DNA of 64,000 nucleotides from Massilia glaciei (GCF_003011895.2 NZ_PXWF02000083.1:1-64000); one strand, 5' to 3'; numbered from the stretch's first letter, positions 8,219 to 18,728 are shown. Notes: a model not told the origin generated them from the letters alone. Translations and numbers: made by a program.

Positions 8219-8818
8219 CTATGCTTCGGCGCGCTTGGCGTCAATGCCGGCGCCGCCGGTCGCGGGCGCGATGTTGCCGCTGACCAGGTAGGTCGGAATC
8301 CCATCCAGGCTGAGTTGGTTTTTCTCTCGCCAGTATTCATTCAGGCCTTCGGCGCCGCGCTTTTGCGCCCAGTCGTTGAGCAGCTCGCGGTCCGCCTCGT
8401 AGGTATACACCGGTACCGCCATGCCGCAGGAAACCTGGACCAGGTCGATCTGCATGTCGAACATCTGGCGCCCGCCTGGCAGTGGCGGCAACAGCGCCGA
8501 CAGCGTATCCCAGTCCGGGTCGTTCTTGTGGATCACCCTGGCGCTGCCGTACAGGCGCAGGATGGTTGGCACGCCCTCGAACGCGCAAAACATGATCGTC
8601 ATGCGCGGCGCGATCTGCACGTGCGCGGCGGTCTCATTGCCGCTTCCGGTGACGTTCAACCAGAGCACCCGGTTGCTGCCCAGTACGCGCAGCGAATCCA
8701 TGCCTTTGGGCGACACGTTGACACGGCTGTCGGCAGTTGCCGTGCCGACGAAGAACATCTTCTGGCGCGCGATGAACGCGGCCATGTCGTCGCTCAGCGC
8801 TTCGTATTTCTTTCCCAT
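8219..8818 (-). CDS. Pyridoxamine 5'-phosphate oxidase family protein
   Basis: A 199-residue protein with the split-barrel flavin-binding fold: FIARQKMFFVGTATADSRVN followed by VSPKG, then VLWLNVTGSGNETAAHV and the strand RMTIMFCAFEG. This is the pattern of the PPOX-like proteins annotated as FMN or F420-type oxidoreductases rather than true PdxH. The C-terminal third (LDGIPTYL) is of lower complexity. Substrate unknown. Its ATG is at 8818 and a bidirectional terminator separates it from hppA. Confidence 0.85.
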   Translation of the reverse strand: MGKKYEALSDDMAAFIARQKMFFVGTATADSRVNVSPKGMDSLRVLGSNRVLWLNVTGSGNETAAHVQIAPRMTIMFCAFEGVPTILRLYGSARVIHKNDPDWDTLSALLPPLPGGRQMFDMQIDLVQVSCGMAVPVYTYEADRELLNDWAQKRGAEGLNEYWREKNQLSLDGIPTYLVSGNIAPATGGAGIDAKRAEA

Positions 8819-8862
8819 CTTTACTCCCTGGTTGCCGCTGTGGCGCGCTCGCGGAGCCCTCC

Positions 8863-8893
8863 AAAAAAACCGGCCGCGAAGGCCGGTTTTTTT
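8863..8893. terminator. Bidirectional rho-independent terminator
   Basis: The stem ACCGGCC (8869-8875) pairs with GGCCGGT (8881-8887) and is flanked by A7 on the left and T7 on the right. The A-tract makes it a terminator for the leftward hppA transcript. Confidence 0.85.
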
Positions 8894-8908
8894 ATTCAGC
8901 GCGTTAAT

Positions 8909-11047
8909 TTACTGCGCCATGGGCGCCGCCACCGGCGCGGGCGCCGCGGCCTGGTCCATGATGATGGTGGTCGCCTCGTGCGCCGGGGCCGGCGCGCTGA
9001 CCGCGATCCAGCCCGTCACCGGCAGCAGCGGCACCAGCAGCAGCGCGACGATGTTGATGATCTTGATCAGGGGATTGACGGCCGGGCCGGCCGTGTCCTT
9101 GTACGGGTCGCCCACGGTGTCGCCGGTCACGGCCGCCTTGTGCGCGTCCGAACCCTTGCCTCCGAAGTTGCCGTCCTCGATGTATTTCTTGGCGTTGTCC
9201 CAGGCGCCGCCGCCGGTCGTCATCGAGATGGCCACGAACAGGCCGGTGACGATGGTGCCCATCAGGAGGCCGCCCAGCGCGGCCGGCCCGAGCAGCATGC
9301 CGACCACGATCGGCACCACCACCGGCAGCAGCGACGGCACGATCATTTCGCGGATCGCCGAGGCGGTCAGCATGTCGACCGCTTTGTCGTACTCGGGCTT
9401 GCCGGTGCCGTCCATGATGCCCTTGATGTCGCGGAACTGGCGGCGCACCTCGACCACCACGGCGCCGGCGGCGCGGCCGACCGCCTCCATCGCCATCGCG
9501 CCGAACAGGTAGGGGATCAGCCCGCCGATGAACAGGCCGACGATCACCATCGGGTTCGACAGGTCGAACGAGACGGCCTTGCCGACCGATTCGAGCGCGT
9601 GGGTGTAGTCGGCGAACAGCACCAGCGCGGCCAGGCCGGCCGAACCGATCGCGTAACCCTTGGTGACGGCCTTGGTGGTGTTGCCGACCGCGTCGAGCGG
9701 GTCGGTGATGGCGCGCACCGATTCGGGCATGCCCGACATCTCGGCGATGCCGCCAGCGTTGTCGGTGATCGGGCCGTAGGCGTCGAGCGCGACGATGATG
9801 CCGGCCATCGACAACATGGACGTGGCGGCGATCGCGATGCCGTACAACTGGCCCATCTGGTACGAGGCGAGGATCGCCGCGCACACCGCCAGCACCGGAT
9901 ACGCGGTCGACTTCATCGACACGCCCAGGCCGGCGATGATGTTGGTGCCGTGGCCGGTGGTCGAGGCTTCGGCGATGTGGCGCACCGGCTTGAAATCGGT
10001 GCCGGTGTAGTACTCGGTGATGTAGACCATCAGGCCGGTCAGGATGATGCCGACCAGCGCGCAGCCCATCATGCTCATGCGCATCGCCTGGTCGGGCCAG
10101 ACCAGCCAGGTCACGGCCGCGAAGCCGACCAGCGACAGGCCGGCGGCCCACCACAGGCCGGTGTACAGGGCCGACATGATTTTTTTGCCCGGCTTGGCCT
10201 TGACCAGCGAGCAGCCGACGATCGAGCCGATGATCGACACCGCGCCCAGCAGCAGCGGATAGATGACCGCCTCGGTCGTCATGAGCTTGAACATGAGCGC
10301 GCCGAGCAGCATGGTCGCGATCAGGGTCACGACGTAGGTCTCGAACAGGTCGGCGGCCATGCCGGCGCAGTCGCCGACGTTGTCGCCGACGTTGTCGGCG
10401 ATCACGGCCGGGTTGCGCGGGTCGTCCTCGGGGATGCCCGCCTCGACCTTGCCGACGAGGTCGGCGCCGACGTCGGCGCCCTTGGTGAAGATGCCGCCGC
10501 CGAGGCGCGCGAAGATGGAGATGAGCGAGGCGCCGAAGGCGAGCCCGATCAAAGGCTTGATGACGTCGTGCGCGGTCATGCTGCTGCCCTGCGCCAAATA
10601 GGTCAGCATCCAGTAGAACAGGGTCACGCCGATCAGGCCGAGGCCGACGACGAGCATGCCGGTGATGGCGCCGCCCTTGAAGGCGACGTCGAGCGCGTCG
10701 TTCATGCCGCGCGTGGCCGCCTGCGCGGTGCGCACGTTGGCGCGCACCGAGACGTTCATGCCGATGAAGCCGCAGGCGCCCGAGAGCACCGCGCCGATCA
10801 GGAAGCCGAGCGCGGTCTGCCAGTCGAGCAGGAAGAAGATCGCCACGAGCAGCACCACGCCGACGATGGCGATGGTGCGGTACTGGCGCGCGAGGTAGGC
10901 CGCGGCGCCCTCCTGGATCGCCTGGGCGATCTCCTGCATGCGGGCGTTGCCGGGGTCCTGTTTGAGGATCCAGGCCCGCGACCAGAGGCCGTAGATGACC
11001 GCGATGACACCACATGCGACTGCGAATCCGAGAAACTGCTGCACCAT
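8909..11047 (-). CDS. hppA: Membrane-bound proton-translocating pyrophosphatase, K+-independent type
   Basis: The ATG at 11047 (preceded by AAAGGGGAC) gives 712 residues with about 16 hydrophobic segments. The substrate-site signature [20 protein letters not shown] and [18 protein letters not shown] are complete. The K+-sensitivity position reads [10 protein letters not shown]; a Lys there marks the K+-independent proton-pumping subclass, whereas K+-dependent enzymes have Ala. It couples pyrophosphate hydrolysis to ion export across the inner membrane. The C terminus is an unusual Ala/Pro tail ([11 protein letters not shown]). Monocistronic. Confidence 0.95.
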   Translation of the reverse strand: MVQQFLGFAVACGVIAVIYGLWSRAWILKQDPGNARMQEIAQAIQEGAAAYLARQYRTIAIVGVVLLVAIFFLLDWQTALGFLIGAVLSGACGFIGMNVSVRANVRTAQAATRGMNDALDVAFKGGAITGMLVVGLGLIGVTLFYWMLTYLAQGSSMTAHDVIKPLIGLAFGASLISIFARLGGGIFTKGADVGADLVGKVEAGIPEDDPRNPAVIADNVGDNVGDCAGMAADLFETYVVTLIATMLLGALMFKLMTTEAVIYPLLLGAVSIIGSIVGCSLVKAKPGKKIMSALYTGLWWAAGLSLVGFAAVTWLVWPDQAMRMSMMGCALVGIILTGLMVYITEYYTGTDFKPVRHIAEASTTGHGTNIIAGLGVSMKSTAYPVLAVCAAILASYQMGQLYGIAIAATSMLSMAGIIVALDAYGPITDNAGGIAEMSGMPESVRAITDPLDAVGNTTKAVTKGYAIGSAGLAALVLFADYTHALESVGKAVSFDLSNPMVIVGLFIGGLIPYLFGAMAMEAVGRAAGAVVVEVRRQFRDIKGIMDGTGKPEYDKAVDMLTASAIREMIVPSLLPVVVPIVVGMLLGPAALGGLLMGTIVTGLFVAISMTTGGGAWDNAKKYIEDGNFGGKGSDAHKAAVTGDTVGDPYKDTAGPAVNPLIKIINIVALLLVPLLPVTGWIAVSAPAPAHEATTIIMDQAAAPAPVAAPMAQ

Positions 11048-11226
11048 ATCGTCCCCTTTGTTTTTGAGTTCTAAAATCACGTAACACAACAACACAACAA
11101 GATGGGCCGCTCCACCCGGGATCGCAGGGAGTGGAGAAACGGCCAGCCAGACTGCGTACTGCAAAACATTAATTCAAGTGAAACTGAAAACTGGTATGGG
11201 GACGGCGGCGGGCGGCGTCCGGGCGC

Positions 11227-11250
11227 AAAAAAGCGGACACCAGGTCCGCT
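11227..11250 (-). terminator. Terminator of the adk transcript
   Basis: AGCGGAC (11232-11238) and GTCCGCT (11244-11250) form a 7-bp stem. The A6 run to its left is the T-tract on the minus strand, just after the adk stop. Confidence 0.8.
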
Positions 11251-11263
11251 CCGTTGTTACCGC

Positions 11264-11938
<675 letters not shown>

Positions 11939-12130
11939 TTAAATATTTTGTAGGTTTCGCCGCTATTTTTTGACTGATGCGTATCTGTTACCTTGGTACG
12001 AAACTTACCACAAAAGTCTGGCATAGCGGCCAATCTGGGCGTGAAATGCCATTTTTAGCTTGATATTTCGCATGGGCGTGCGGTTTCCTTTTTGGAAACA
12101 AGGCGCAAAGTGCGCCAACGCATCACTTGT

Positions 12131-12898
12131 TCACCGTTGGTAGTGCAGGCGCACGCGCTCGAGGTCGGCGGGCGTGTCGACCCCGCCCGGCGGCGCCTCG
12201 GCGCACACGTGGACCGCGATCGGGTAGCCGTGCCAGAGCACGCGCAATTGCTCGAGCGCCTCGATGGCCTCGAGCGGCGCGGCCTCGAGGCCCGGATACA
12301 GCTGCAGGAAATCGTTGCTGTATGCGTACAGTCCGATGTGGCGCAGCGGCACATAGCCCGTCGGCAACGTATCCGTCGCCTCGGCGAAGGCGTCGCGGTG
12401 CCAGGGGATCGTGGCGCGCGAGAAATACAGGGCGCGCGAGGCCTTGTCGAGCACCACCTTGACCACGTTCGGATTGAAGGCCTCGAGCGCCCCGGTCAGC
12501 GGGTGGGCGCAGGTGGCCATCGGCACGCCCGGCCCGACCAGGCGCGCGCAGGCGGCCAGCAGCGCCGGGTCGATCAGCGGCTCGTCGCCCTGCAGGTTGA
12601 CGACCACGGCGTCGTCGGCCAGGCGCAGCCCGCGCGCGACCTCGGCGATGCGGTCGGTGCCGGAGGGATGGTCCGAGCGCGTCATGTAGACCTCGACCCC
12701 GTGCGCGGCGCAGGCGGCGGCGATCTCCTCGTGGTCGGTGGCGACGATGATGCGCTCGGCGCCCGAGAGCGCGGCGCGCTCGGCCACCCGCACCACCATC
12801 GGCTTGCCGCCGAGGTCGGCGAGCGGCTTGTCGGGCAGGCGCGTCGAGGCCATGCGCGCCGGGATGATGACGGTGAACGGGCTGGCGGGGTCGGTCAT
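12131..12898 (-). CDS. kdsB: 3-deoxy-manno-octulosonate cytidylyltransferase
   Basis: 255 residues. [20 protein letters not shown] at the N terminus is the nucleotidyltransferase signature; the metal and substrate motifs [12 protein letters not shown] and [10 protein letters not shown] are present. It makes CMP-Kdo for lipopolysaccharide inner core. It lies 19 bp downstream of trm112 in the lpxK-trm112-kdsB order usual for proteobacteria. Confidence 0.97.
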   Translation of the reverse strand: MTDPASPFTVIIPARMASTRLPDKPLADLGGKPMVVRVAERAALSGAERIIVATDHEEIAAACAAHGVEVYMTRSDHPSGTDRIAEVARGLRLADDAVVVNLQGDEPLIDPALLAACARLVGPGVPMATCAHPLTGALEAFNPNVVKVVLDKASRALYFSRATIPWHRDAFAEATDTLPTGYVPLRHIGLYAYSNDFLQLYPGLEAAPLEAIEALEQLRVLWHGYPIAVHVCAEAPPGGVDTPADLERVRLHYQR

Positions 12899-12917
12899 AT
12901 CAGTTTCGCTCCGCCGC

Positions 12918-13088
12918 TTATTGGGGTTCGATCTTGCGCGCCTCGTCGGCCCACATGATGGGCACGCCGTCGCGGATCGGGAAGGCCAGGCGGTCGGCCC
13001 GGCAGATCAGTTCCTGGGCCTTTTTATCGGTTTCGAGCGGTCCCTTGCACAAGGGGCAGACCAGAATATCAAGCAGGCGAGCATCCAC
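12918..13088 (-). CDS. Trm112-family small zinc protein (YcaR-like)
   Basis: Starting at GTG 13088, 8 bp after a GGAG, the protein is 56 residues: [18 protein letters not shown], then [12 protein letters not shown] and [12 protein letters not shown]. This is the Trm112/YcaR zinc-binding fold. An upstream ATG in frame would add a stretch foreign to the family, so the GTG is preferred. The start overlaps the end of lpxK by 20 bp, implying coupled translation between the two lipid A genes. Confidence 0.9.
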   Translation of the reverse strand: MDARLLDILVCPLCKGPLETDKKAQELICRADRLAFPIRDGVPIMWADEARKIEPQ

Positions 13089-14127
13089 GACATTTCTCCA
13101 CAATTTGTTCGGCCAGCGCGGCATCGAGCCGCGCCGTCACGGGCACGACCCACAGTCTCGGGTCGTGTTTGAGATTTTCAATTTGCCCACATTTTACTGC
13201 ATCCTTCTCGGTGATCAGGATGACGTCGGCGTCGACGTGCGCAAACGGCTGGTCGAGGAAATCGTGGTGGTCGGGCAAGGGCAGCTCGGCGAACGCGAGT
13301 CCGGCCGCGCGCAGCATGGTAAAAAAGCGCGCGGGATTGCCGATGCCGGCGGCCGCGACCAGCCGCTTGCCGGCCAGTTCAAGCAATGGCACGCGCGCGC
13401 CGGGGCGGGCCAGCTGCTCGGCGAAGCCGCCCGCGAGTTGCATCCGGAACGGCGCGGCGCCGGCCTGCGCCACCAGTTCGGGCGTGAGCGCGGGCGCGTT
13501 GACGATCGTGAAGTCGCGCCGGCGCGAGGGCGGCTCGCGCAGCGGTCCGGCCGGCAGCAGCCAGCCGTTGCCGGTGCCGCGCGCGTCGAACAGGATGATT
13601 TCGAGATCGCGCCGCAGGGCGTGATGCTGCAGGCCGTCGTCGGAGATGATGATGTCGACCCCGGGGTGCAGCGCCAGCAGCGCCCTGCCCGCCGCCGCCC
13701 GTGAGCGTCCGACCACCACCGGGCAGCCGGTGCGGCGCGCGATCAGCAGCGGCTCGTCGCCGACCTGTCGCGCGGTCGAATCGGCATCCAATGCGATCGG
13801 GGAGGTGCCGTCGCCGCCATGCCCGCGCGAGATCACGCCGGGCGTGAATCCGGCCGCGCGCAGGGTCTCGGCGAGCCAGATCGTGAGCGGGGTCTTGCCG
13901 GTGCCGCCGATGAAGATGTTGCCGACCACGACCACCGGCACGGGCAGTCGCTCGGACTTGAGCAGGCCGTGGCGGAACAGGGCCGCCCGGCCGCCCGATG
14001 CCGCGCGGAACAGCAGCGAGACGGGCCACAGCGCGCAGGCGAGCGCGCCGCGCCGTTGCCAGGCGCGCGTGAGCACGGGCGCGAGCTTGTCGCCGAGGCT
14101 GGGTGAGGTGGCTTTCATGGGTGTCAT
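13069..14127 (-). CDS. lpxK: Tetraacyldisaccharide 4'-kinase
   Basis: 352 residues. An N-terminal hydrophobic helix ([16 protein letters not shown]) places it at the inner membrane; the P-loop is [12 protein letters not shown], followed by [27 protein letters not shown] and [12 protein letters not shown], all typical. It phosphorylates the 4' position of the lipid A precursor. The ATG at 14127 has AGGGA upstream. The stop overlaps the trm112 start. Confidence 0.96.
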   Translation of the reverse strand: MTPMKATSPSLGDKLAPVLTRAWQRRGALACALWPVSLLFRAASGGRAALFRHGLLKSERLPVPVVVVGNIFIGGTGKTPLTIWLAETLRAAGFTPGVISRGHGGDGTSPIALDADSTARQVGDEPLLIARRTGCPVVVGRSRAAAGRALLALHPGVDIIISDDGLQHHALRRDLEIILFDARGTGNGWLLPAGPLREPPSRRRDFTIVNAPALTPELVAQAGAAPFRMQLAGGFAEQLARPGARVPLLELAGKRLVAAAGIGNPARFFTMLRAAGLAFAELPLPDHHDFLDQPFAHVDADVILITEKDAVKCGQIENLKHDPRLWVVPVTARLDAALAEQIVEKCRGCSPA

Positions 14128-14279
14128 GGCATCCCTGTATCAACTCGACAACCCAAACGACACCGTCCTCGCGAAGGCGCACTGCTGTCCGGGATAATCC
14201 CCTTGATATTGCAACGCGCCGAATAGGCCGTTCAGTCGCTTTAGAATCGTATCGCGAGAACTTAAATAGCAAAAATCAA

Positions 14280-14423
14280 CGTCATCCCCGCGAAAGCGGG
14301 GACCCATGCTGAGCAAGCAGTTATGCGCCTTCCAAATGTTTCGACGCACAGTTCCCAAGCCTGAATGTTTGAACGCCGCGTATAGGCAAGCTCAGCCTAG
14401 GTCCCCGCTTTCGCGGGATGACG
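14280..14423. repeat. Family C palindromic intergenic repeat (144 bp)
   Basis: The 450-bp gap between exbD and lpxK contains CGTCATCCCCGCGAAAGCGG at 14280 and its inverse, CCCCGCTTTCGCGGGATGAC, ending at 14423. Between them lies a spacer including TTCCCAAGCCTGAATGTTTG and GCCGCGTATAGGCAAGC; related spacer sequence recurs at 55085-55135. The remaining parts of the gap (14128-14279, 14424-14577) show no gene; an lpxK promoter is presumably there. Confidence 0.8.
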
Positions 14424-14577
14424 TGGATTTTGATATCAAGTTGTCTACGACACGATTTCTGAAGCAACTTAACTGCCAATTCAGCCCATCGCGATGTCAA
14501 AGTTCTTATTCCGCACAGGAGTGCGCTCCGTGAGGATGATGTGTCTAGAGCCTGTTGTCACTTTCTAATTTGTGCGC

Positions 14578-15033
14578 TTACTTCTTGCCGCTCGTTTGCG
14601 CCGCGAAGGTCAGCTTGTCGTAGCCGGCCACGCGCGCCGCCTCGAGCACGTTGATGACCATCTGGTGCATCGCGAACTGGTCGGCGTTGACGATCACGAC
14701 CGGGCTCTTCTCGGGGTTGGCCAGCGGCTCGCCGTCGGGGCCGGTGCGCGCGGCCGCCTTGAGGTCGTCGGCCAGGCCGGCCACCGTCGAGAACGACACC
14801 GGCACGTTGTTGACCGTGTAATTGCCCTTGGCGTCGACCGTGACCTGGATCTCGAACGGCTTGTCGAGCGCCTTTTCGGCGTCGGCCGTCGGCAGCGTGA
14901 TCTGCAGCTCGGTGAACTTGCTGTAGGTGGTCGTCACCATCAGGAAGATCAGGATCACGAGCAGGACGTCGATGAAGGCGATCAGGTTGATCTCCGGATC
15001 CTCACGGCTCTTGCCGCGTCGAAAATCCATCAT
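14578..15033 (-). CDS. exbD: ExbD/TolR-family biopolymer transport protein
   Basis: 151 residues with one N-terminal membrane helix carrying the essential Asp (INLIAFIDVLLVILIFLMV) and a periplasmic C-terminal domain (QITLPTADAEK, VVIVNADQFAMHQMVINVLE). With ExbB it uses the proton-motive force to drive TonB-dependent uptake or a Tol-like function. It overlaps exbB by four bases (ATGA). No tonB gene is adjacent. ExbD rather than TolR because the neighbouring tol genes are absent. Confidence 0.92.
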   Translation of the reverse strand: MMDFRRGKSREDPEINLIAFIDVLLVILIFLMVTTTYSKFTELQITLPTADAEKALDKPFEIQVTVDAKGNYTVNNVPVSFSTVAGLADDLKAAARTGPDGEPLANPEKSPVVIVNADQFAMHQMVINVLEAARVAGYDKLTFAAQTSGKK

Positions 15034-15635
15034 TTGCGGCTACCGTGCACGATGTCGACGAACTTGACCGCCTGCAGTTCCATGTCGATCACGAAACTGT
15101 CGACCAGGGCGCGGAAGTGGCGGTAGAACAGCAGCGACGGCATGGCGATGGCGAGGCCGAAACTGGTGTTGTAGAGCGCCACCGAGATGCCGTGCGCGAG
15201 CGCGGCCGGGTTGGTGCCGGTCGCGTTCTGGGCGCCGAAAATCTCGATCATGCCGACCACGGTGCCGAACAGGCCCATCAGAGGCGCCAGCGAGGCGATC
15301 GAGCCGAGCGTGGTCAGGAAGCGGTCGAGCGTGTGGGCCACGCCGCGGCCGGCCTCCTCGATCGACTCCTTCATCACGTCGCGCGGGGCGTCGACGTTGC
15401 GCAGCGCGGCGGCGAGCACCGTCCCCAGCGGCGAATTCTGCGCCAGCTTGTCGATGATGTCCTGCGAGATCTTGCCGCCCTGGTAGACCCGGACCACATC
15501 GGCCAGCAGTTGCTTCGGAAGGATCTTTGGGCGGCGCAGGTAAATCAAGCGTTCAATGATTAGCGCCAGGGCGACGATGGAGGCGATGAGCAAAGGCCAG
15601 ATGGGCCAGCCTGCGGCTTGAATAATTGCGAGCAA
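15030..15635 (-). CDS. exbB: MotA/TolQ/ExbB proton channel family protein
   Basis: The likely start is TTG at 15635: a CAGGAG sits 6 bp upstream and the protein then begins LAIIQAAGWPIWPLLIASIV, directly at the first membrane helix as in the family, giving 201 residues. A longer in-frame ATG start would add about 50 residues of unrelated sequence crossing the repeat array. The core LTTLGSIASLAPLMGLFGTV and the later helix SFGLAIAMPSLLFYRHFR match ExbB. It forms the pentameric inner membrane stator with ExbD. Confidence 0.9.
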   Translation of the reverse strand: MLAIIQAAGWPIWPLLIASIVALALIIERLIYLRRPKILPKQLLADVVRVYQGGKISQDIIDKLAQNSPLGTVLAAALRNVDAPRDVMKESIEEAGRGVAHTLDRFLTTLGSIASLAPLMGLFGTVVGMIEIFGAQNATGTNPAALAHGISVALYNTSFGLAIAMPSLLFYRHFRALVDSFVIDMELQAVKFVDIVHGSRK

Positions 15636-15911
15636 GACGAACTCCTGAATAAGTTGGAAACTGGAATGAACCGAATCCGGCAATGTAACGTGTTGCCAGC
15701 CACTCGGCAAGTAAAGTTCTGCACACCTTCTGTGGATAAGATTGTGCGCAAGCGCCTTGGGCGCGCGCAAAGCCGTTGATTTCAAAGGCTAATTTCGACT
15801 TGCGCAAAAACAAGGCAGGCGTAAAAAAGGTGGAAAAGCGCCCCGTCCGGGGGATCGCCGAACACGCGGCGCACCCTTCTGTGAGCGCCGGCACAAGTTC
15901 CTCGAGGTCGA

Positions 15912-16076
15912 GTCAGAGGCTGAGAGTTTTTCGGGCGTGTCCGAGCAGCCCGCCAGAAAGCGGCAGATCGAGGCGCAAAGCACAGCCATAGCGGGCTATG
16001 GCGAGCATTTGCAACGACGAACTGGCGCTTTCTGGCGTGATGAGCGGGCATGATCGAAAGACTCTCAGCCTCTCAG
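15912..16076. repeat. 165-bp palindromic element, family B, copy 1
   Basis: Ends are TCAGAGGCTGAGAG and its inverse CTCTCAGCCTCTCA. Inside are the pair CGCCAGAAAGCG / CGCTTTCTGGCG and the centre CCATAGCGGGCTATGG. Two further copies, over 95% alike by eye and in the same orientation, are at 36133 and 40746. This copy sits between repeat units 1 and 2 of the DnaA-box array. Confidence 0.9.
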
Positions 16077-16895
16077 ACGGCAAGCCGGGACGACGACGCC
16101 GCCGCCCCGCACCCCAGCCGTCCGACTTGCCAACACAATCTGTGGATAAGACTGTTGGCAAGCATGGCGGCACCCGCCGAGGGCCTTGATTTCAAAGGGA
16201 AATTTTTTCATGCGTAAAAATATGGCAGGCGGGACCGTCGGCGTGCCGGAGCACTTATCCACATCGCGGTATTTTCGATTGGAAAAGTTTTGAACACAAA
16301 CTGTGGATAAGATTGTGAGCAAGGTGGCGGGCAATAATGTAAGTGATTGATTTAAAATAAAAAACACCCTCCGCCCAAAAACGCGGCATGTTGGAGCGGA
16401 AGCAAGCCATCCTTTCCTACAGATTCTTTTGCACATCTTCTGTGGATAAGTTTGTGCGCAAGAACTTTGACAGCGGGCAAACTCTTTGATTTATAAAGGA
16501 AATTCTGCGCTGCTTAAAGCATGCGCAGTTGCTCCGAATCCGTCGTTTTAAGTCGATAATCCTCTAAATCGGCGCGCCGAAACGACGCGTTTCGCCCGTT
16601 CCAGCCCCGTTTATCCCCAATGCGGGTGTTCTGCACATCTTCTGTGGACAAGATTGTGCGCAAGCGACTCAACACGCTGTAAGTGCGTTGATTTTAAAGG
16701 GAAATTTGTTCCTGCGTTAAATAGAGGCAGCGCCGACAGGGTCTCCGGCGGGTCGCCGAGCGCGGCAGTTCTGCACACGTTCTGTGGACAACATTGTGAG
16801 CAAGCGCAAGGCGCTCTCGTTAAACCATTGATTTAAAACAGAAAATAGCGACTGCGCATTAAAGCGGCAGTGTGGGTAAGCGCCCGGAGGCCGAA

Positions 16896-17030
16896 GCCTC
16901 GTTTCTATGCCATGCTCCTCGTTTTGTCTCGTCGCGGAACTTCGATGGACTATTTTTGATAGGGTGCATCGCGAAAATCGCCAAAAACGGCGAGACAAAT
17001 CGAGGATTCGCGCGGTGGAACGAGGCATGG
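16896..17030. repeat. Palindromic insertion between array units 6 and 7
   Basis: Inner arms at 16917-16934 (CCTCGTTTTGTCTCGTCG) and 16988-17005 pair with two mismatches, and outer arms GCCTCGTTTC (16896) and GGAACGAGGC (about 17018) pair with one. Removing about 130 bp brings the distance between units 6 and 7 back to the usual 140-146 bp. Only one copy was seen in the window. Confidence 0.65.
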
Positions 17031-17262
17031 GTGGCGCCCGCCGCGCCGCCGCCGCTGTGGATAACTTTGTGAGCAACTCTCGCCGGCCACACCAAAGTGC
17101 TTGATCCGCAAGGGGTTACGACCATTCCCACACAAACTCACGGACCGGATTAAACCCATCGAATCAAGCACTTGCAGAAAACCCTTGCCGGCGCTTCTGA
17201 AATATGACATAAGCATGACCGCCCCAAATTTTTGTGGACAGCTTTTTCCAGGACCCGCCCGC

Positions 17263-18675
17263 ATGCAGAGCAATTTCGACCTCGACCCCGTCTACGCGGC
17301 CCCGCCCGTGCTGACCGTGACCGCCCTCAACCAGCAGGTGGCGCGCCTGCTCGAGCGCAGTTTCCCGCTGACCTGGATCGGCGGCGAAATCTCCAACTTC
17401 ACCAAGGCCAGCTCCGGCCACTGGTATTTCACGCTCAAGGACGACGCCGCCCAGGTGCGCGCGGTCATGTTCCGCGGCCGCGCCCAGTACGCCGGCTTCG
17501 TACCGCGCGAGGGCGACAAGGTCGAGGTGCGCGCGCTGGTGACCCTGTACGGCGCGCGCGGCGACTACCAGATCAATATCGAGGCGATCCGCCGCGCGGG
17601 CGTCGGCGCGCTGTACGAAGCCTTTCTGCGGCTCAAGGAAAGGCTGGCCGCGCAGGGCCTGTTCGACCCCGGGCGCAAGCGCCCCCTGCCCCTGTTCGTG
17701 CGCAGCGTCGGCATCGTCACGAGCCCGCAGGCGGCCGCGCTGCGCGACGTGCTCACGGCGCTCCAGCGGCGCGCCCCGCATGTGCGCGTGGTGCTGTACC
17801 CGACCCCGGTGCAGGGCCAGATGGCCGCCGAAAAAATCGCCCGGGCCATCGATTGCGCCTCGCGCCGCGCCGAGACCGACGTGCTGCTGGTGTGCCGCGG
17901 CGGCGGCTCGATCGAGGACTTGTGGAGCTTCAACGAGGAAATCGTGGCCGTGGCGATCGCCAACTGCAGCATGCCGGTGATCGTCGGCGTGGGCCACGAG
18001 ACCGATTTCACGATCGCCGACTTCAGCGCCGACCTGCGCGCGGCGACCCCGACCGCGGCGGCCGAGCTGGCCGTCACGCCGCGCGCCGACTGGCTCGGTT
18101 CGCTCGCGGCCGACGCCCTCGACCTGCGGCGCGCGATGCGGCGCACGCTGGCCGACGCCAACCTCGGCCTCGACAATTGCGCGCGCCGGCTGCTCAGCCC
18201 GGCCGCCCGGATCGGCCAGCAGCGCCTCAGGCTGTTGGGGCTGTCGACCGCGCTCACGCACGCGGTGCGCGCGCCCGTGAACCGGCAGGCGTTCGCGCTG
18301 GCCCAGCTGCGCGCGCGCTGGGGCCGCCACCGGCCCGACCTGCGCGCGCTGCGCGCCGAGCTGGCCTCGCAGCAGCGGCGCTGCGGCGCCAGCTTTGCCG
18401 GCCAGCTCGGGCAGCGGCGCGAGGCGCTCGCGGCGCTGGCCGCCCAGCTCGAGATGCTCAACCCGCAGCGCACGCTCGAACGCGGCTACGCGATCGTCAG
18501 CGACGCCGCCGGCAGGGTGCTGCGCGCGCCCTCGCAGATCGCCGCCGGCGAGCCGCTGACGCTGCGCCTGGCCGGGGGCAGCGCCGAGGTCGGGGTGGCA
18601 AGCCTGCGCGCGCTGCCCGAGAAAATTGCCGCCGCGAAGCAAATTAGCAACGAAACGCCATCCGATCTACAATAA
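17263..18675 (+). CDS. xseA: Exodeoxyribonuclease VII large subunit
   Basis: 470 residues from ATG 17263, which has AGGA 9 bp upstream. The N-terminal OB domain ([32 protein letters not shown]) is followed by the catalytic core with [34 protein letters not shown] and [20 protein letters not shown], and a coiled-coil C-terminal half ([13 protein letters not shown]). It degrades single-stranded DNA with XseB. A DnaA-box-like TGTGGACAG lies 30 bp upstream, at the edge of the repeat array. Confidence 0.96.
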   Translation: MQSNFDLDPVYAAPPVLTVTALNQQVARLLERSFPLTWIGGEISNFTKASSGHWYFTLKDDAAQVRAVMFRGRAQYAGFVPREGDKVEVRALVTLYGARGDYQINIEAIRRAGVGALYEAFLRLKERLAAQGLFDPGRKRPLPLFVRSVGIVTSPQAAALRDVLTALQRRAPHVRVVLYPTPVQGQMAAEKIARAIDCASRRAETDVLLVCRGGGSIEDLWSFNEEIVAVAIANCSMPVIVGVGHETDFTIADFSADLRAATPTAAAELAVTPRADWLGSLAADALDLRRAMRRTLADANLGLDNCARRLLSPAARIGQQRLRLLGLSTALTHAVRAPVNRQAFALAQLRARWGRHRPDLRALRAELASQQRRCGASFAGQLGQRREALAALAAQLEMLNPQRTLERGYAIVSDAAGRVLRAPSQIAAGEPLTLRLAGGSAEVGVASLRALPEKIAAAKQISNETPSDLQ

Positions 18676-18728
18676 GGGTCGTTTCAGCAGATTCACCGCA
18701 TTTCCCAATCAATCAAGGATAAAAACAC

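Larger units (their letters stand above)
15713..17143. repeat. Array of seven DnaA-box/IHF-like repeat units
   Basis: The 1.6-kb gap between exbB and xseA has no credible gene. Seven units carry TGTGGATAA (inverse of the DnaA box TTATCCACA) at 15731, 16141, 16302, 16441 and 17056, and TGTGGACAA at 16643 and 16783. In every unit TTGAT begins exactly 45 bases after the start of the box (15776, 16186, 16347, 16486, 16688, 16828, 17101). After the box comes GATTGTGNGCAAG, then about 18 variable bases, then TTGATTTAAAAGGGAAATTT-like sequence; in units 1, 2, 5 and 6 GGCAG starts 38 bases after TTGAT. On the other strand TTGATT reads as AATCAA with an A/T-rich flank. Units 3 and 6 fit the IHF consensus WATCAANNNNTTR fully (AATCAATCACTTA, AATCAATGGTTTA). 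A degenerate eighth unit is near 15870, a further box on the other strand at 16255, and TGTGGACAG at 17233. Role inferred only: a DnaA titration or inactivation site like datA, or an origin-like region. Confidence 0.85.

Noticed and set aside
7979-11074. Rightward frame of over 1000 codons opposite hppA
   Set aside because: His/Asp/Arg-rich low-information sequence mirroring the pyrophosphatase; high GC makes such antisense frames common.
15636-15785. ATG-started N-terminal extension of ExbB
   Set aside because: The extension crosses a repeat unit and lacks a ribosome site; TTG 15635 with CAGGAG at 6 bp gives a family-like start.
16255-16263. A further regular array unit on the opposite strand at TTATCCACA
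   Set aside because: Box is perfect but no TTGAT/AATCAA stands at 45 bp in the matching direction, so it was not counted as a module.
15713-17143. CRISPR array
   Set aside because: Repeats are degenerate, unit length is 139-200 bp, conserved blocks lie on both sides of the variable part, and there are no cas genes.
15713-17143. Integron attC array
   Set aside because: No GTTRRRY/RYYYAAC core sites, no cassettes with genes, no integrase; the conserved loop is a DnaA box.
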